Shown here: in pieces, positions 21,943 through 22,133 of the stretch
Layout of the letters: the number at the start of each line of letters is the position of its first letter
Position numbering within the stretch: position 1 is the first letter of the stretch
Assembly: GCA_028708585.1 (NCBI GenBank)
Contig: JAQVYO010000001.1
Coordinates: 4,705 to 26,837, forward strand
Source: Oscillospiraceae bacterium
GTDB lineage: Bacteria; Bacillota; Clostridia; Oscillospirales; Oscillospiraceae
Reading direction: 5' to 3'
Length of the DNA: 22,133 nt
Program-made: the position numbers and the translations under genes
The notes under the pieces: model-generated
Told to the model about the DNA's origin: nothing
What the model saw: only the letters and a program-made list of their open reading frames with translations
Database searches by the model: none

Positions 21943-22133
21943 TTGCTTGCCATTACCCGCGCTTTGGAAAAAAACAGCGAAGTAAACGCTCTGTTAAAGG
22001 CGATTGACGCGGGAGGCTGCCCGGCGGTTTTTTCTGGCCTTTCCGGTATTCACCGCGCCCATTTGGGCGCGGCGGTAGAGCATGCATCCGGAAGACCAGT
22101 GATTTTCATCTGCCCCGACGAAGGAGAGGCAAG
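21943..22133 (+). CDS. mfd: Transcription-repair coupling factor, N-terminal fragment (partial)
   Basis: The frame from TTG 21943 remains open to the end of the window (63 residues). AGGAGG (21931-21936) lies six bases before it. The visible sequence contains VFSGLSGIHRAHLGAAV and then RPVIFICPDEGEA, which matches the N-terminal UvrB-homology module of Mfd. Mfd displaces stalled RNA polymerase and recruits UvrA. The order pth then mfd is a standard Firmicutes arrangement and supports the assignment. Translocase domains lie outside the window. TTG start, as in asnS here. Confidence 0.85.
   Translation, partial: MLAITRALEKNSEVNALLKAIDAGGCPAVFSGLSGIHRAHLGAAVEHASGRPVIFICPDEGEA

Noticed and set aside
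1..22133. CRISPR array, tRNA/rRNA genes, phage or defence genes
   Set aside because: No regularly spaced direct repeats, tRNA cloverleaf or rRNA segments, and no recognisable defence or phage proteins were found by reading both strands.

Overview
This window reads as a chromosomal segment of a GC-rich (roughly mid-50s %) anaerobic member of the Clostridia, most likely an Oscillospiraceae/Ruminococcaceae-type gut bacterium. That is inferred from strong AGGAGG ribosome sites, TTGACA/TATAAT promoters, a T-box riboswitch over the branched-chain operon, an acyl-CoA dehydratase activase system, an IS110-family relic and the Firmicutes-type order glmU-prs-pth-mfd. No phage genes, CRISPR array, tRNA or rRNA were seen. 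Most of the window is housekeeping; the unusual parts are the insertion relic, the valine T-box and a GlmU with a degraded first domain.

Layout. 1-1827 (+): the end of a large BadF/HgdC-like acyl-CoA dehydratase activase and its HgdB-like partner, closed by a shared hairpin terminator. 1941-8465 (-): branched-chain amino acid genes, in transcription order T-box leader, ilvB, ilvN, ilvC, then ilvD. A decayed, internally deleted IS110 element (about 3.68-4.69 kb) and a terminator lie between ilvC and ilvD. 8651-13642 (-): an apparent four-gene operon of ymdB-type phosphodiesterase, SbcD/YhaO-like nuclease, SbcC/YhaN-like ATPase and signal peptidase I (lepB). 13710-16127 (+): transaldolase and asparaginyl-tRNA synthetase, each with its own promoter and terminator. 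16333-17462 (-): ilvE, divergent from a compact DEAD-box RNA helicase (17561-18733, +). 18764-22133 (+): glmU-like gene, prs, pth and the start of mfd.

How it works together. IlvB/IlvN, IlvC, IlvD and IlvE form the complete common route from pyruvate to valine (and from 2-ketobutyrate plus pyruvate to isoleucine). The T-box in front of ilvB has a well-formed Stem I whose specifier position reads GTC, so valine-tRNA charging is the likely signal. The terminator and IS110 relic between ilvC and ilvD suggest that ilvD is at least partly uncoupled from that control. The canonical-locus GlmU retains a good acetyltransferase domain, but its uridylyltransferase domain lacks the nucleotide-binding signature. 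UDP-GlcNAc synthesis may therefore depend on another enzyme elsewhere in the genome.
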